A stretch of 64,000 nucleotides of DNA from the NCBI RefSeq assembly GCF_032362555.1, contig NC_083506.1, positions 9,037,501 through 9,101,500 on the forward strand, given 5' to 3'. Of the stretch, positions 52,689 to 63,932 are shown piece after piece (position 1 is the first letter of the stretch; each line of letters begins with the position of its first letter). Position numbers and translations under genes: made by a program. Origin of the DNA: Amyelois transitella (Eukaryota; Arthropoda; Insecta; Lepidoptera; Pyralidae). The notes under the pieces were generated by a model. It saw only the letters and a program-made list of their open reading frames with translations, had not been told where the DNA came from and ran no database searches.

Positions 52689-55600
52689 ATGAATAAGTTA
52701 TTACTATTTGTTGCCCTTGTTGTGTTTCATGTCGATATAAGCTTACAAGTAAGTTAAAATAGTTTTTTTATTGACTAGTTTAGTAATTATTCATTACAAT
52801 TCGTTATGAATAAACGGTAGGTAAATTAAACACTTTAATAGAAAAAAAAATTTTGCTTAACGGACTATTGTAATAAAATCATTATTCTAGATTTTATTTT
52901 TGCCATTAGTATATCTTAGAAGGTAATAACACATATTAATTATAAATAAAAGCTGAGGGTTTAAACAGAAGCATGCAAAGATTTGTGCGCGTAAAATTCG
53001 CCATTCTTGTCATTAGGTATTAATAAATTAAATCATTTTTTTTATCTACTTCAATTACGGATTATTAACCGTATTGCATGATCTACATACATACATACAT
53101 ATTATCACGTCTATATCCCTCGAGGAAAAGCCATGATCTATTTTGGGCATAACTGTTACATACAAGTAAGATATATACTACTTATTTATTTTTTGGACAT
53201 TACTATTATAATTAAATTATTTACAGGAATGTCAAACTGAAGTTTCTTACAACGGCCTAACTGTAACATGGTGGAAAAGCCCACCAGGAAATAATATAGA
53301 GTCAGATCCTATTTGTTACAATAATGATCAAATTGTCACCCGAAACTGTACGGGATCTGAATGGAAACCGGAACTTGATGAAATTATGTGCTCTAAAGTC
53401 GTCCAGTATTTCAACCTATCGACATGTCCTCCCGGCTATCACAGGATTTCCGATAATAATGATTACTGCTACCAAGTTCATCAAAAATCAGCCTGGAATT
53501 TTCCTTGCTACGAAAGCGGAGGTGCATCTGTCATAACCGACTTTGATAAAACGGAAATCGATTCTTTACTACAGTCATTGATTTCTTATAATTTCTCGCA
53601 ATACTTCTGGTTACCGGCACAACGAATGTCTACATTTCAACCTCTGACCTGGTATATACCTGGAACCAATTGGGGACGTCACGTGGAGATAAATGGGGAA
53701 TTACCGTTACGATCACAAGTTGCAAGGAATTGTTTACTTCTTGATATAAAACGCAGAGAATTAGTGACCGAATCATGCGGCGAACAACATCCAACATTAT
53801 GTTTCTATATTAATGATTTACAATATCCAGCAAAATGTCCCGACGGATATCATGCATTTCGATTTATGTCCGACGATGGAATATGTCTCGGCATAGAAAA
53901 AGCTGACACTGAATCTGGTTTAACTTTTACTCAATTTATAGACAGAAAATGTAACAAACCAATGGGACACATAATTGAAGATAACTTACGAAGATTTATA
54001 TTTAAGAAAATTGCAGAAATGGACAATGTTCATAACGACACCTGGTGTTGGTTTACCAATATAAATAATTATGAGAAAAATGTTTTAGTAAATAACACAA
54101 CAAGTGTTTTACCGACTAATTTTAATTCTTTTGAAGGAGTTATAAATAGTGCTGGTACGTTGAGCTTGTTCAGTACTTTAGTAACATTATCATGTATGGC
54201 TTGTGAAACCGAAATGATTTATGAGCCAGCTGAGTTTCTTTTAGAATACAATGAAATAGAAAACAAGCTTTTCTTGACAGTATACAATCCATCTGGATTA
54301 TGGTTATACGATGACAATGATAAAGGTATACAGTGTTTCTCAAATGCACAAGGATTTATAACAATAATTGAAGTTAATGATTTCCCTTACATTGATCTTC
54401 GAACTAAAGATATCATTGATAAAATGGAAAAAATTGTGTATGTTATTGATCTTGTCACTGATATGTCTGCCCAATATTGGTGTGAAGGACACACAAAAAA
54501 CTTTTCATTAATTACAACAGAGAAAATAATTGTAAATCCTCAAGGTAGTCAAGTTCATGTATTTGCATTGATTTTTCAAATAAATTCCCATAAAATAGTA
54601 GATTATTCAGATATTAACTATTTGATAGAAAATATAACTGAAATATTTCAGACTGAAAATACGCTTGTAATGGAAATGACCGACAATATTGGATTTATCG
54701 ATTTAGTTATGCATTTGCATATTGCTATAAATAGAACCTATGATAATGAAGCTCAAAATTTGCAAATAACTTTAGTCGATTTGAAAGAAAAAGCTCATCA
54801 AGAGTTTCCAAAATATAATTACACTTTTGTTCATTTAGCTAGTTCAACATATTGCTTGCCTACTAATTCATCTGATTATATAACCTTAGACTGGCAACTA
54901 ACTCCAATTGGACAAATTGCCACTCCTGTACAATTTTGTTTACAAAAAAATGGACTTCCAGTTAAAAGGTTATGTAATGGGTCTTACCTTACAGGTAGTA
55001 AGTGGGATAATGTTGAAGGTAAATGCGATAAAAATTATACACCGTCTAACATAACGACATTTTTGTATGAATTTGTCAAAGGAGAAACATCTGAAAATAC
55101 AACTTCTCGCTTTTTAATTGATGGTCTCAATTTCGTATTGAGCGACACTGATATAATGATTCCTGCAGATATTTATTATTTATCAATGTCTTTGCAATAT
55201 ATATGCAAAGTTCTCCAATATAATCAATCAAACATTGATATGGGTGATATTGAAAATATAGCTTGGGTTATGGACAGAGTAATGGACGTTGACAATGGAT
55301 CCTTAAATTTAGCGCAAACCCTTAATTCGAGTAATTTTTTATTAGATTCTGTAAAGAATATAATTGAAGTACTCGCGGAAAATATTTTCTTGAATAATAG
55401 TCTACTACCAAAATCCACTTATCAAACGGCTATAAAAGACCAATTTGTTATTCAAATATCTTATCCAAAATATAATAATATAACAGGTTTAGCAATTTTA
55501 AGAACCGGATTGTCGGATAAATTTACAGATATGGAAGTTATGCCATTATATGCAAACTCAATAATAGAAGATATTTTGTCAATTGATAACTTAGAAATAG

Positions 55601-56931
55601 CTGCATGGTTACCGTATAATGTGTTGAAAAATCTTAAGGTCATTTCTAATGACAGTAAGTGCAATGATGATGATTTAAAAAATTTGCATATAATAATAAA
55701 TGTCTATCACAATGATGTAGTATTTCAAGAATTAAGAAAAACCGACCATGTTATTAATAGTCGAATTATTGAAATATCCGTACCAGGTTTTGTAACAAAT
55801 TTAGAATATCCCATCCCTCTTATATTCAGTAACATAAATAAAACAGATACATTTAGGTTTTGTAGTTTTTGGGATTTTGAGAATTCTAAAATTGGTAGAA
55901 TTCCAGGACAATGGGCTACCCGTGGGTGCTATGCTCTTGAAATGTCTAATAATTTAACATTGTGTAAATGTTACCATTTGACACACTTTGGTCAGCTAAT
56001 TGATATTAAACATTACTTTTCTGACGAAACTTCGCCTGTTAATAAAACGCACGCAGAAGTTTTAAACATAATAACTTTAGTTGGTAGCTTTCTGTCACTA
56101 TTAGGCGTTATTGGTATATGGGTAACAGCTTTGGTTTTTGATGTTTGGAGAAAAAAGGCAGGAACAAAAGTATTGTTACAACTTTCTACAGCTATTGCTT
56201 TGCCATTAGTTTTGATGATAGTATTTAATCTTGACAGTAAAATTTTCAAGGAATATGACGGAAAACAAGTTGTTGCGTCTCATATGAGAATCGTTTGTAT
56301 TGTTTTGGGCGCATTGCTGCATTATTCTGTATTAGCCAATTTTATGTGGATGTTGATTACAGCTACATTACAATTTGTTCGCTACGTGCGAGTTCTAGGG
56401 GTATCGCGACCGTCTCGCTTCATGATAAAATTCACAATCTTAGGTTGGGGTGTTCCGTTTATTCCAGTTTTGATAACGTTAATATTCAGTCATGCAAACT
56501 ATATCCCAGATCCATCAATAGACCATCGAATATGTTATCCTAAAGGTTCTTACTTTATGATGGGAGTCGTTCTTCCAATTTGTATAATACTGTGTGTTAA
56601 TATTGTCATGTTTGTGCTGGTAATAAGAGCGATAGCACAATGTCCTGACATGAGAATACCAGATAAAACCTTGATTTGGGCACAGTTAAGGGTATCTATT
56701 TTATTATTCTTTTTGTTAGGTCTAACTTGGATTTTCGGATTTTTCTCATTTTCTAACAACTATATTTGGTCTTACCTCTTTTGTCTGACTTCGACCATTC
56801 AAGGATTTGTATTGTTTATGTATTTTGTAATTTGTGATCCTTCTACCAGAAATCTATGGGTTACAGTAATCAAACCAGAATTTTCACAGAATTCTTCCAG
56901 AAAATCTGTTATGAGTATTAGCAGTGGCTGA
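52689..56931 (+). CDS. Adhesion-family G-protein-coupled receptor with two C-type-lectin-like modules
   Basis: Exon 1 (52689-52748) encodes a 20-residue signal peptide; exon 2 (53227-56931) encodes everything else. The phase-0 junction is CAA|gtaagt...ttacag|GAA. Total 1254 residues, ending TGA. In order: an N-terminal Cys/Trp region (TRNCTGSEWKPEL, hormone-receptor-like); a C-type-lectin-like module about 87-214 (CPPGYH ... CGEQHPTLCFY); a second shorter one starting CPDGYHAF; a long Asn-glycosylation-rich region; an HRM-like patch (CNGSYLTGSKWDNVEGKC); and a GAIN-type region closing in a GPS. The GPS has Cys 899, the GC pair with Cys 921, CKC, then HLTHF, so autocleavage is predicted between Leu 938 and Thr 939. 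Seven membrane segments run from about residue 966, ending in IQGFVLFMYFVICDP and a short Ser-rich cytoplasmic tail. Adhesion GPCRs sense extracellular ligands or force at the plasma membrane. It is not latrophilin or flamingo by domain content; it may belong with insect-specific CG11318/CG15556-type receptors, which is a guess. Confidence 0.88.
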
Positions 56932-57063
56932 TTTATTAAAGAACATTTTTATTTGTCTATTGATAATATAGTTATTGTATATTAACTTATTATTGTTAAG
57001 GTTTAATAGATTAATTTTGTACATGTAATTTGCCCAGCGCCGGGACAGTACCTATAATATAAA

Positions 57064-57069
57064 AATAAA
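57064..57069 (+). terminator. Possible polyadenylation signal of the adhesion GPCR
   Basis: AATAAA about 130 nt after the receptor stop codon, the first canonical hexamer downstream. Confidence 0.5.
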
Positions 57070-58553
57070 CATGTTGTAAATTTCTTTACTTATTAATATT
57101 CTAGACTGTATTATCACCGCCCGAAAATGTCACTAATAGATGGAATGGAAATTGTAATTTTTCTTTCTTAAAGATAAATACGGTCGAATTGAGAACCATC
57201 TCCTTTTTTGAAGTCGGCTAAAAAGTACTTTTTATATTGTTATTTTAAGGCATTCATAGAAAAAAGAAGTACATTGCGTCTACGAGACCCGATGACTCGA
57301 CCCCTGAGTAAGCTTAAAAAATTGTAAATAATAATTTTAAGTCATAAAATATTTTATCTGAATAGATTGGTATTGTAGCACCTGTAATATCTTTAAAAAT
57401 GTGAAGGAAGAACATTTTAACGTTCTTATTTTGAAGCAGCGGCAAAGTACGCTGGTTCGAATCAGCCCAGTGTGATAATGAAGTGCAACCAAAACAATCA
57501 AAAGGTTATATTTATTTGATATAGAAATCCTACATAATAATTATACATAAGAAGGTAATTTATGCAGCTTTTAGACAATGGCGTCAAATATTTTATATTT
57601 CAACTCTGAAAGCACTTATTTAATGTTAATAATGAGTAGATAAATTTAGATGGGAAAAGATCACGCTATTAAATTTAATGAAAAATAATACTTCTATACT
57701 TAGCTAAGCTTGTAGAAGAACTAAGTAGATATTAAGTATATTATGCAAATATATATAAAATTAAGTCACTTTACCAGAAGTTTAGGTGAAATATAATATT
57801 AAACATACATATAAGAAATAATTGCATAATATAAACTGTTATTTAAGTTGAATAAGAAGCATATTTTTAGATTGATAAAATAAATGTATAAACCACATAT
57901 TATGTTATGTTTTCCAAATTATACTTAACAAAACGGAAGAAAAGGATACGACCCCATTGATGACCTCTGATTCCTGTAATCTTCCGAATAAAACTACTGG
58001 GATTTTCCATTCAAATAAACTTACTAGTAAGAACACTAAGAATTTTTATTCCACTAGACTTACGAGTTATACAAATCAATAAATGACCCTTATATTGTTT
58101 ATTTTTAAATACATATTAGTATAAATATAACTCATCCCCTACTTATACAGACCCACCATGCCTTGAAGGTCAATTATTTGTGAGTGTAGCATTGTAGTAT
58201 TTAATTGTATCAGTGAATAAATTGTTAATTAATTGATTTATCCGAAATATAAACAAAAACAAAACAGTCCCTTTTATTGAAATCTGTTGAAAATAAAAGA
58301 ACACCTGAAATGCAACTGATTCACTGCATGAATGATGTTCATGTGTTAACAAACAAAAATATGTGTTTGTAAATTGTGCACTTCAGGTATTGCAAATTTA
58401 AGAATCGGTAAATATTTTAAATCACTTCAAAAATCGACTATTGTTCTCGAAGCAACATATATTTATAAACAAACTAAACTGCATGTGAGCATGAACCAAT
58501 CTATTTCAGTTTTCTAACTACAACCCGTTGACTAAGCATCGCACATTGGCACA
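57070..58553. other. Intergenic between GPCR and orphan secreted gene
   Basis: AT-rich. A 'ctggttcgaatcagcc' word near 57450 resembles a tRNA T-arm but has no cloverleaf around it. The 5' leader of the next gene is at the right edge, where 'tatttcag' at about 58502 could be an acceptor for a leader exon. Confidence 0.4.
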
Positions 58554-60886
58554 ATGAAATTAAAAATGTTAATAATATCTGGTTTGCTATTATTATTTGG
58601 TGAGTAAAATTGTAACATAATAAAAACCGATTGTCACGTCTTAATTCTTTACTTCTTCCTCCTGGCTTTAGTCCCAGTCGCATCTTCACTACGCGAAGCG
58701 GCTGCTATTTGACCTCCGCAAACTTTGCACGGGAACCTTAGATCGATCATGTTTACTCATCCAGTTGCCTGAATTTTTAACCTGTGTCTTTCCGACGACC
58801 GACGCTCTTATTTTACGTGTCTTTAATTTTTACGGGGTAGATAAAGTTTATTTAGTTAGTAGCTCCGATAGAATTCAATGTTAAATAGTTAACGAAAGGT
58901 TAACTTAACCATTCATTTACTTTGTTTCGTGAATAGAAGCTATGATTGGAAGTGGTTGGAGGGCAGTGCCCGCCAACACGGCCATGTACGCGCACCAGGG
59001 CCCTCGCTTAGGCATCCCCATGCCTTCTTGGCATGAGAGACTACCTCGAAGTAAGTTATGGCATATCACTCGTGTTAATCTAACAAGTACTTTTTAACTA
59101 AAAACATTACAAACCATGTGAAACCTGACTCTTTCAATCCGGGATTATGGTCAAAATGCGCTACCCGGGCTCCTCTCCAGTTCGGGGAAGATATAACCGA
59201 GACTAGCGCCAGGACGAAAAAGATCAATTGACAAAGTTCTGGCAAATGGTCAGGTCAACTTTTATGAAGAAATAAATTATTGTCGACGAAGTTGAAGAAA
59301 TATTGTGAAAGTTGTAGTCCCAGCTTCGCATAGACTCAAAGACAACGTTGGGCTGTATAGTTCAATGATGGAATTAAGATTCAAATTGTGACAGGTTGCT
59401 TTCTCATTGCTTAAAGGAGAATCCATGGGAAAGAGATGAAGTGCTGGGGACTACAGGGTAAACAAATCCGAAAAGTACAAGACTCGTAGGCCATTTAAAC
59501 CTGATTTACTTAAAGATTAAATTTGTAAAAAATTTTAAGTATTTTTATAATTATTGTAGCGTATCTACACTCTATCTACAAGTTTGGTTGGTGTACTAGT
59601 GATTCCACCAAAAAAGTATATTTAAGGAGAACTGCTAATATGACAATAAAGACCTGGCATGACGCTAAGTATTCCCATTTTGCGTATGTAAGTATACATT
59701 GTACGACTCTTTTGTTCTAGTCAGAATTATATGTCACGGTATTTTTGCCTTAATAATTAATCCACGTTTGGATTATAAGTTAAAAGACTTTCGCGTTATT
59801 GGGTGACTGACTGACATAACTGTGTATGTTCTGGGAATATAACATTCATCTAGTGAAGCCCCCGTAGAAGGCGATAAAGTATCGCTGTCCCGTTTCACGT
59901 CATAATAAAAAGCGAAACAGCGATAGTTTTTCGCGCAATAAACTCGGCGTCGCGCGTGCCATGCTACGAGGGATGCTTGTTGCCCCATTGTTTACTTATG
60001 GGTTTATATATGTAATTTGGATTTCTCTGAAAAAGATGGGAGTCACTTCATGTAAAAACCTGACTTACATAATCCAGAATCAAGGTCAAAATTCGCACCT
60101 CAAGCTTCTCTCTCTCAAGGTGTGGAAATAACCGGGATTAACACTAGGAGGACAAACAGGTAAAAATTAGATAAAATTATCTTAATGGAAAGTCCAGTCA
60201 CCCGTAAGTGTCCATTTCGATCTTAAAGTATTTTAAAAGTACTAGCTGTTGTCCGCAACTTTGTCGGCTTTAAATCTTGAATTATAATGTTATTCCAATG
60301 TTTAAGCTCTATAACCGCAAAGTTTGATCAAAACCAGTTCAGTAGTTTTTGCGTGAAAAAGAAACAAACACACACATCCATACATCCTTACAATCTTTAT
60401 CATTTATTATTAGGGTTTATGCAACCGGATGCATTTTGGCTCACATTAAATTTTTATCCTATTCTTTATGTTATTTTTGTATTTCAATGATTATAGTTTT
60501 TAACATTTAATTTTTTACGAAAAATTATCAGCATGATTTTAAATCATATTTGGAATTTTCGGAACTCCGATGATATTAGTTGGAAAGAATGTAATAAAAA
60601 CTTGCACCTACATAGCATGAAGTAATATTTATATTTATTTCAGCTTCTTGAAGAACACGACACGCAACGCTTTCGCCTACAATGTGTAGTGATGAAGATG
60701 TATGTACCAATGCAGTACGTATTCTTCAGAGGCAGGTTGCCTGTGTACTACTGCCAGGGTCAAGTTTTTATGGTGATGTATAATATGAATCAAAAGTTTG
60801 AAATACATGAATTCTACTTTCATGTTTCGATAGGATTGCTTGCTCGGTTTGAATTTGAATTTTACCATCCAATCGCACGTTATTAA
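58554..60886 (+). CDS. Secreted 176-aa orphan protein (4 exons)
   Basis: Exons are 58554-58599, 58937-59050, 59560-59687 and 60644-60886, with phases 1, 1 and 0. Donors are TTTG|gtgagt, CGAA|gtaagt and TAT|gtaagt; acceptors are gaatag|AAG, attgtag|CGT and atttcag|CTT. The frame is 531 nt, ending TAA. It begins MKLKMLIISGLLLLFEAMIG, a clear signal peptide. The mature protein is about 155 residues, basic and aromatic, with Cys at 65, 110 and 133, an Asn-glycosylation site (NMT near 80) and a beta-rich-looking last exon (YVPMQYVFFRGRLP, VYYC, FEFEFYHP). I do not recognise a family. An odd cysteine count allows an intermolecular disulphide. All introns are short (337-956 nt) and carry repeat fragments. 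The four consistent splice junctions and the signal peptide make this a real gene in my view. Confidence 0.75.
58622..58815 (-). mobile_element. Family B repeat in intron 1 of the 176-aa gene
   Basis: Inverse orientation: 'cttcctcctggctttagtcc', 'cagtcgcatcttcac' and 'tttgacctccgcaactt'-like words. Shorter family B pieces lie at 59105-59225 and 60028-60160 in the next introns. Confidence 0.5.
59325..59445 (+). mobile_element. Family A repeat fragment in intron 2 of the 176-aa gene
   Basis: 'gacaacgttgggctgta', 'gatggaattaagattcaaat', 'tgacaggttgctttctca' and 'atccatgggaaagagatg' follow the order of the full copy at 11112. Confidence 0.55.
59800..59995 (-). mobile_element. Interspersed repeat family D in intron 3 of the 176-aa gene
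   Basis: A GC-richer segment containing 'aagtatcgctgtcccgtttc', 'acgtcataataaaaagcg' and 'ggatgcttgttgccccattg'. I recognise these phrases as belonging to a repeat seen widely in lepidopteran genomes. The 71-codon open frame on the minus strand is a by-product. Confidence 0.5.
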
Positions 60887-61876
60887 CTAGAAATTGATTT
60901 TGGAACTCCTAAAAAAAGATGTTGGGAGCTAATGAAATTGTTGAGTAAAAAGTATTTTTTCATTACAAGACTTTAAATCTCTTTATATTTTTATTTTTTA
61001 TACAACCCCAACAAATGTTTGTATGACTTTAGGAATAGAGTGATGAAAAAGATAAAATTTTAAGAGTTCATCCTATTTCCCTAAGTTGATATTGACCTGT
61101 TGGATAAAGGAATAACTTAGGATTTTATTTTTCATTCAAAATCGGTTTATGATAAGCGAGTAATTGCGTTTTTTTAAATATTTTTTGAAATTAAAAACAA
61201 CTTTCTTTTTCGTTACTTCCTTCATTTTTCGGTGAATAAAATTAACTTAATATAGGTATTTAATCGGTTGATTATAGAAAAAAAAACTAAACGAATATTT
61301 TTTTAAATTGTATGTTACTGGAATCAGGTTACCTATTAGGCATTTTACTATAATAAAACGTATAAACCTAACTAACTAAACTTCTTTCAAAATCGCACAT
61401 TTCAAACTAGTAACTGATCCTTATCATAACATCAAATAATTTTTGAGGCGGATACTAATATTCAAATGTGTCTGTAATTTTGTCTTCCGGTCAAGCCATT
61501 TTGATAAAGAAAATACCAGATTACCAAAGCGATTTTAATTAACAGCTTTTAGGTTCATTCTTTTCCAAAAATCCTTACGGGAGCAAAGTCCCTGGCAACG
61601 ACTAGTAAAATATTCTTCTTTTCTGAACCTTTAGGTAGTCATAAATAGGCAAACAAAATATTAAAAGAATATAAACTAATACTGGATTACGACATTTATT
61701 TGCCAAAAGCAAGGAATTATACGGAGAGCTTATCGTTTTAATGCGGAACCATAAAAACTCATTCTGTTATGGTTTATCATCTATTATTAACTACTGGAAA
61801 TCCTTTAACTAGTGTTTTTACACAAGGAACTTATTGATGAATCGCATAATAACGTAAATACATATAATAACCAATA
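60887..61876. other. Intergenic between two convergent genes
   Basis: About 1 kb of AT-rich DNA separates the stop codons of the 176-aa gene (+) and the proline-rich repeat gene (-). Candidate poly(A) signals are AATAAA at 61235-61240 (+) and at 61700-61695 (-). Nothing else was seen. Confidence 0.5.
61695..61700 (-). terminator. Possible polyadenylation signal of the proline-rich repeat gene
   Basis: AATAAA on the minus strand about 180 nt after the stop codon. Confidence 0.4.
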
Positions 61877-63300
61877 TTATGCAGAATCTACGGATATGGT
61901 ATCTTCATCATCTACTCCTCTATCGCTATTGTCAGCTGAAGGAAAACTGGACGGTGGGGAAGGAGATGGCTGAGGGAACAACTGTGAAGGGAATTGTGGG
62001 AATCCTGATCCTGGAGCCTGTGGGAATTGTGGGAAACCTGATCCTGGAGCCTGTGGGAATTGTGGAAAACCTGATCCTGGAGCTTGTGGGAATTGTGGAA
62101 AACCTGATGCAGGGGCCTGTGGGAATTGTGGAAAACCTGATGGTGGGGCCTGTGGAAATTGTGGCAAACCTGATGCAGGAGCCTGTGGAAATTGTGGGAA
62201 ACCTGATGCAGGAGCCTGTGGGAGTTGTGGGAAACTTGAAGCAGGAGCTTGTGGGTATTGGGGTGTTTGCGGGAATTGGGGAAATGAAGTAGACTGATCA
62301 GGCGATTGTTGATACGATGCGTCAGTGCTGTCCTGTTGAGTTTGTTCAGTCGACGGCGTGGAACCTTGAGGTGGAATGCCTGAACTGCTCGGTGGCGGTG
62401 GCTTCGCATCTGGTGTAGATGGCTGTTTTTCAGGTGGAAACTCTGCCGAATCAACAACTGCCGTATCTGAATCTCCTGCAGGTTGAGAGGGAGTATCTGC
62501 TAATGGTTGTTCTGGTACTGGTGCTGTGGGAGCAGCTGGAGCAGGAGGGTACACAATACCTCCTGGAGGATAATATGATCCTCCTCCAGAAATAAGTTGA
62601 CCGCCAGGTGGGAAAAATGACGCGTCAGCAGTCAAATATGAACCATCAGTGAATAGGGTACCTCCTTGTGGGATAAATGATCCACCGGCTATAGGATAGA
62701 AGGCTGGTTGAAAAGGACTAAAGTGGCTTATCTGCGGCTGGTAAATAAATTGCTGATCATATCCTGACAGCGATGATAAGGGTATCTGTAACAAAAGTAA
62801 TAACGCCCTTAGTGATATTTGAAATATCTTTAATGCCTTGCTTATCGATTTTTCAATACGATTTATCAATACATCAATATATCAAAAATATTTTGATAAA
62901 ACTGTCAAGAAGTTGGAACACTATCACACGTTTATCAAGGAAAAATAAACAAAGGGACATATAAGAAGCTGTGTTAGAAAAAATATTTACAATAAGATTA
63001 TTAAAACTCGCACAGCATGTAGGGAATGTTCTCAACTGGTTGCGAACCAATTATTTCCATAGCGGCCAACAAGTTTGAAAATGACATCGAACTTCTACTT
63101 ACAGCATTTATATATTGCGTGGTTGCAAAGGCTGTTTTAATTTGTGGCGTGACGGTTGCGATCAGTTGTCTAGTAGTCTTCCTTCCACCAGGCCAAGCTA
63201 CACTCGTGCCACCAGCACCGGGCGCAGCGTTTGCTGACACCGCACAGAATATTAATAACGCCAGCACCTGTTTATCACACACGGATTTAAATTTCTGCAT
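61877..63300 (-). CDS. Secreted proline-rich protein with 11-residue repeat array (2 exons)
   Basis: Exon 1 is 63300-63103, exon 2 is 62785-61877, joined by AATGCT|gtaagt ... gttacag|ATACCC at phase 0. The product is 368 residues, ending TAA. Residues 1-25 form a signal peptide (core VLALLIFCAVSANA, then APG). After a basic segment comes YQP at 81-83 and PFQPAFYP at 90-97, matching the block in the gene at 41763-50729. Next is a Gly-rich part with PQGG/PPGG motifs, an Ala/Pro and Ser/Thr/Gln-rich middle, then about nine units of roughly FPQFPQAP(A/G)SG near residues 231-331. The acidic tail is GVDDEDTISVDSA. Only one cysteine remains after signal cleavage, if any. A structural extracellular role is likely; the tissue is unknown. 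If the intron is not removed, exon 1 reads on to a stop at 63001 as a 99-residue secreted protein, so an alternative short isoform is possible. ATG 63384 is also in frame but gives a worse signal peptide. Confidence 0.75.
61990..62290 (-). repeat. 33-bp coding minisatellite
   Basis: About nine imperfect 33-bp units, each coding an 11-residue FPQFPQAP-type motif of the proline-rich protein. The units nearest the 3' side of the gene are the most uniform (APGSGFPQFPQ), while those on the 5' side vary (ASSFPQLPQ, ASGLPQ, PPSGFPQ). The array leaves all frames largely stop-free, so long antisense open frames here are by-products. Confidence 0.85.
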
Positions 63301-63509
63301 AATCCTGTTAAGAAGGTTTCTAAATGTTTTCACTTTTATGTTCAACGTAGCCTTCTGTGCTTTGTTTAAGTATGTGTTTCTCATTTAAATAATAATAAAA
63401 TTATTTTATGTGTGTTTATTTAATAATAGAAAAATTTAAGATTTTTTAAATAAACAACATCTATTAGCGTGATATTTTGTATGAACGTATAAATATTTAT
63501 ATATAAATA
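63301..63509. promoter_or_regulatory. Upstream region of the minus-strand proline-rich gene
   Basis: About 200 bp of AT-rich sequence between the start codon at 63300 and a family A repeat at 63510. The promoter or a leader exon should lie here or beyond; I see no certain TATA box. Confidence 0.3.
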
Positions 63510-63765
63510 GTGCCGTATGGTTTCCGGCAGCAATAAAAAAAAAGAATAGGATCACTCCATCTCGTTTCCATGGATGTCGTAAAAGGCGACTAAGAGATAG
63601 GATAGGATATTTAAGATTCTTCTTTTAGGCAACGCGCTAACAACCTTTCACTCTCTCAATTCTAACATTAAGCCAAACAGCTGAACCTGGACCATCAGTC
63701 TTGTCAAGACTGTTGGCGCTGCCTACCCCAAAAGGAATATAGACGTGATTATATGTATATATGTA
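63510..63765 (-). mobile_element. Family A repeat, near full length
   Basis: Reverse orientation, with all blocks present but diverged: 'gtcgtaaaaggcgactaaga', 'aagccaaacagctgaacc' and 'gactgttggcgctgcc'. It lies upstream of the minus-strand proline-rich gene. Confidence 0.7.
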
Positions 63766-63932
63766 AAAATATAACAAAGAAATTGGATAAGTTCTAGAAA
63801 AGGAAACATTCCACTTTGCGAAAGATTGAAATTCTAAACGTGCCCACAACAGATTGAATGTTTCTTGCATACTTATGAGGGTTTAGCCAATACTAACATT
63901 ACGATAACCGTTGAAAAGCTGAAATACACACA

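Noticed and set aside
57420-57480. tRNA-like T-arm text (ggttcgaatc)
   Set aside because: No matching acceptor, D or anticodon stems around it; probably a repeat relic.
59773-59988. 71-codon minus-strand frame rich in Arg and Tyr
   Set aside because: It falls within an interspersed repeat in an intron of the 176-aa gene.
61879-62457. Long open frames on the + strand (61879-62292) and in another minus frame (61912-62457)
   Set aside because: They are frame shadows of the 33-bp coding repeat array; a period divisible by three with no stop words keeps all frames open.
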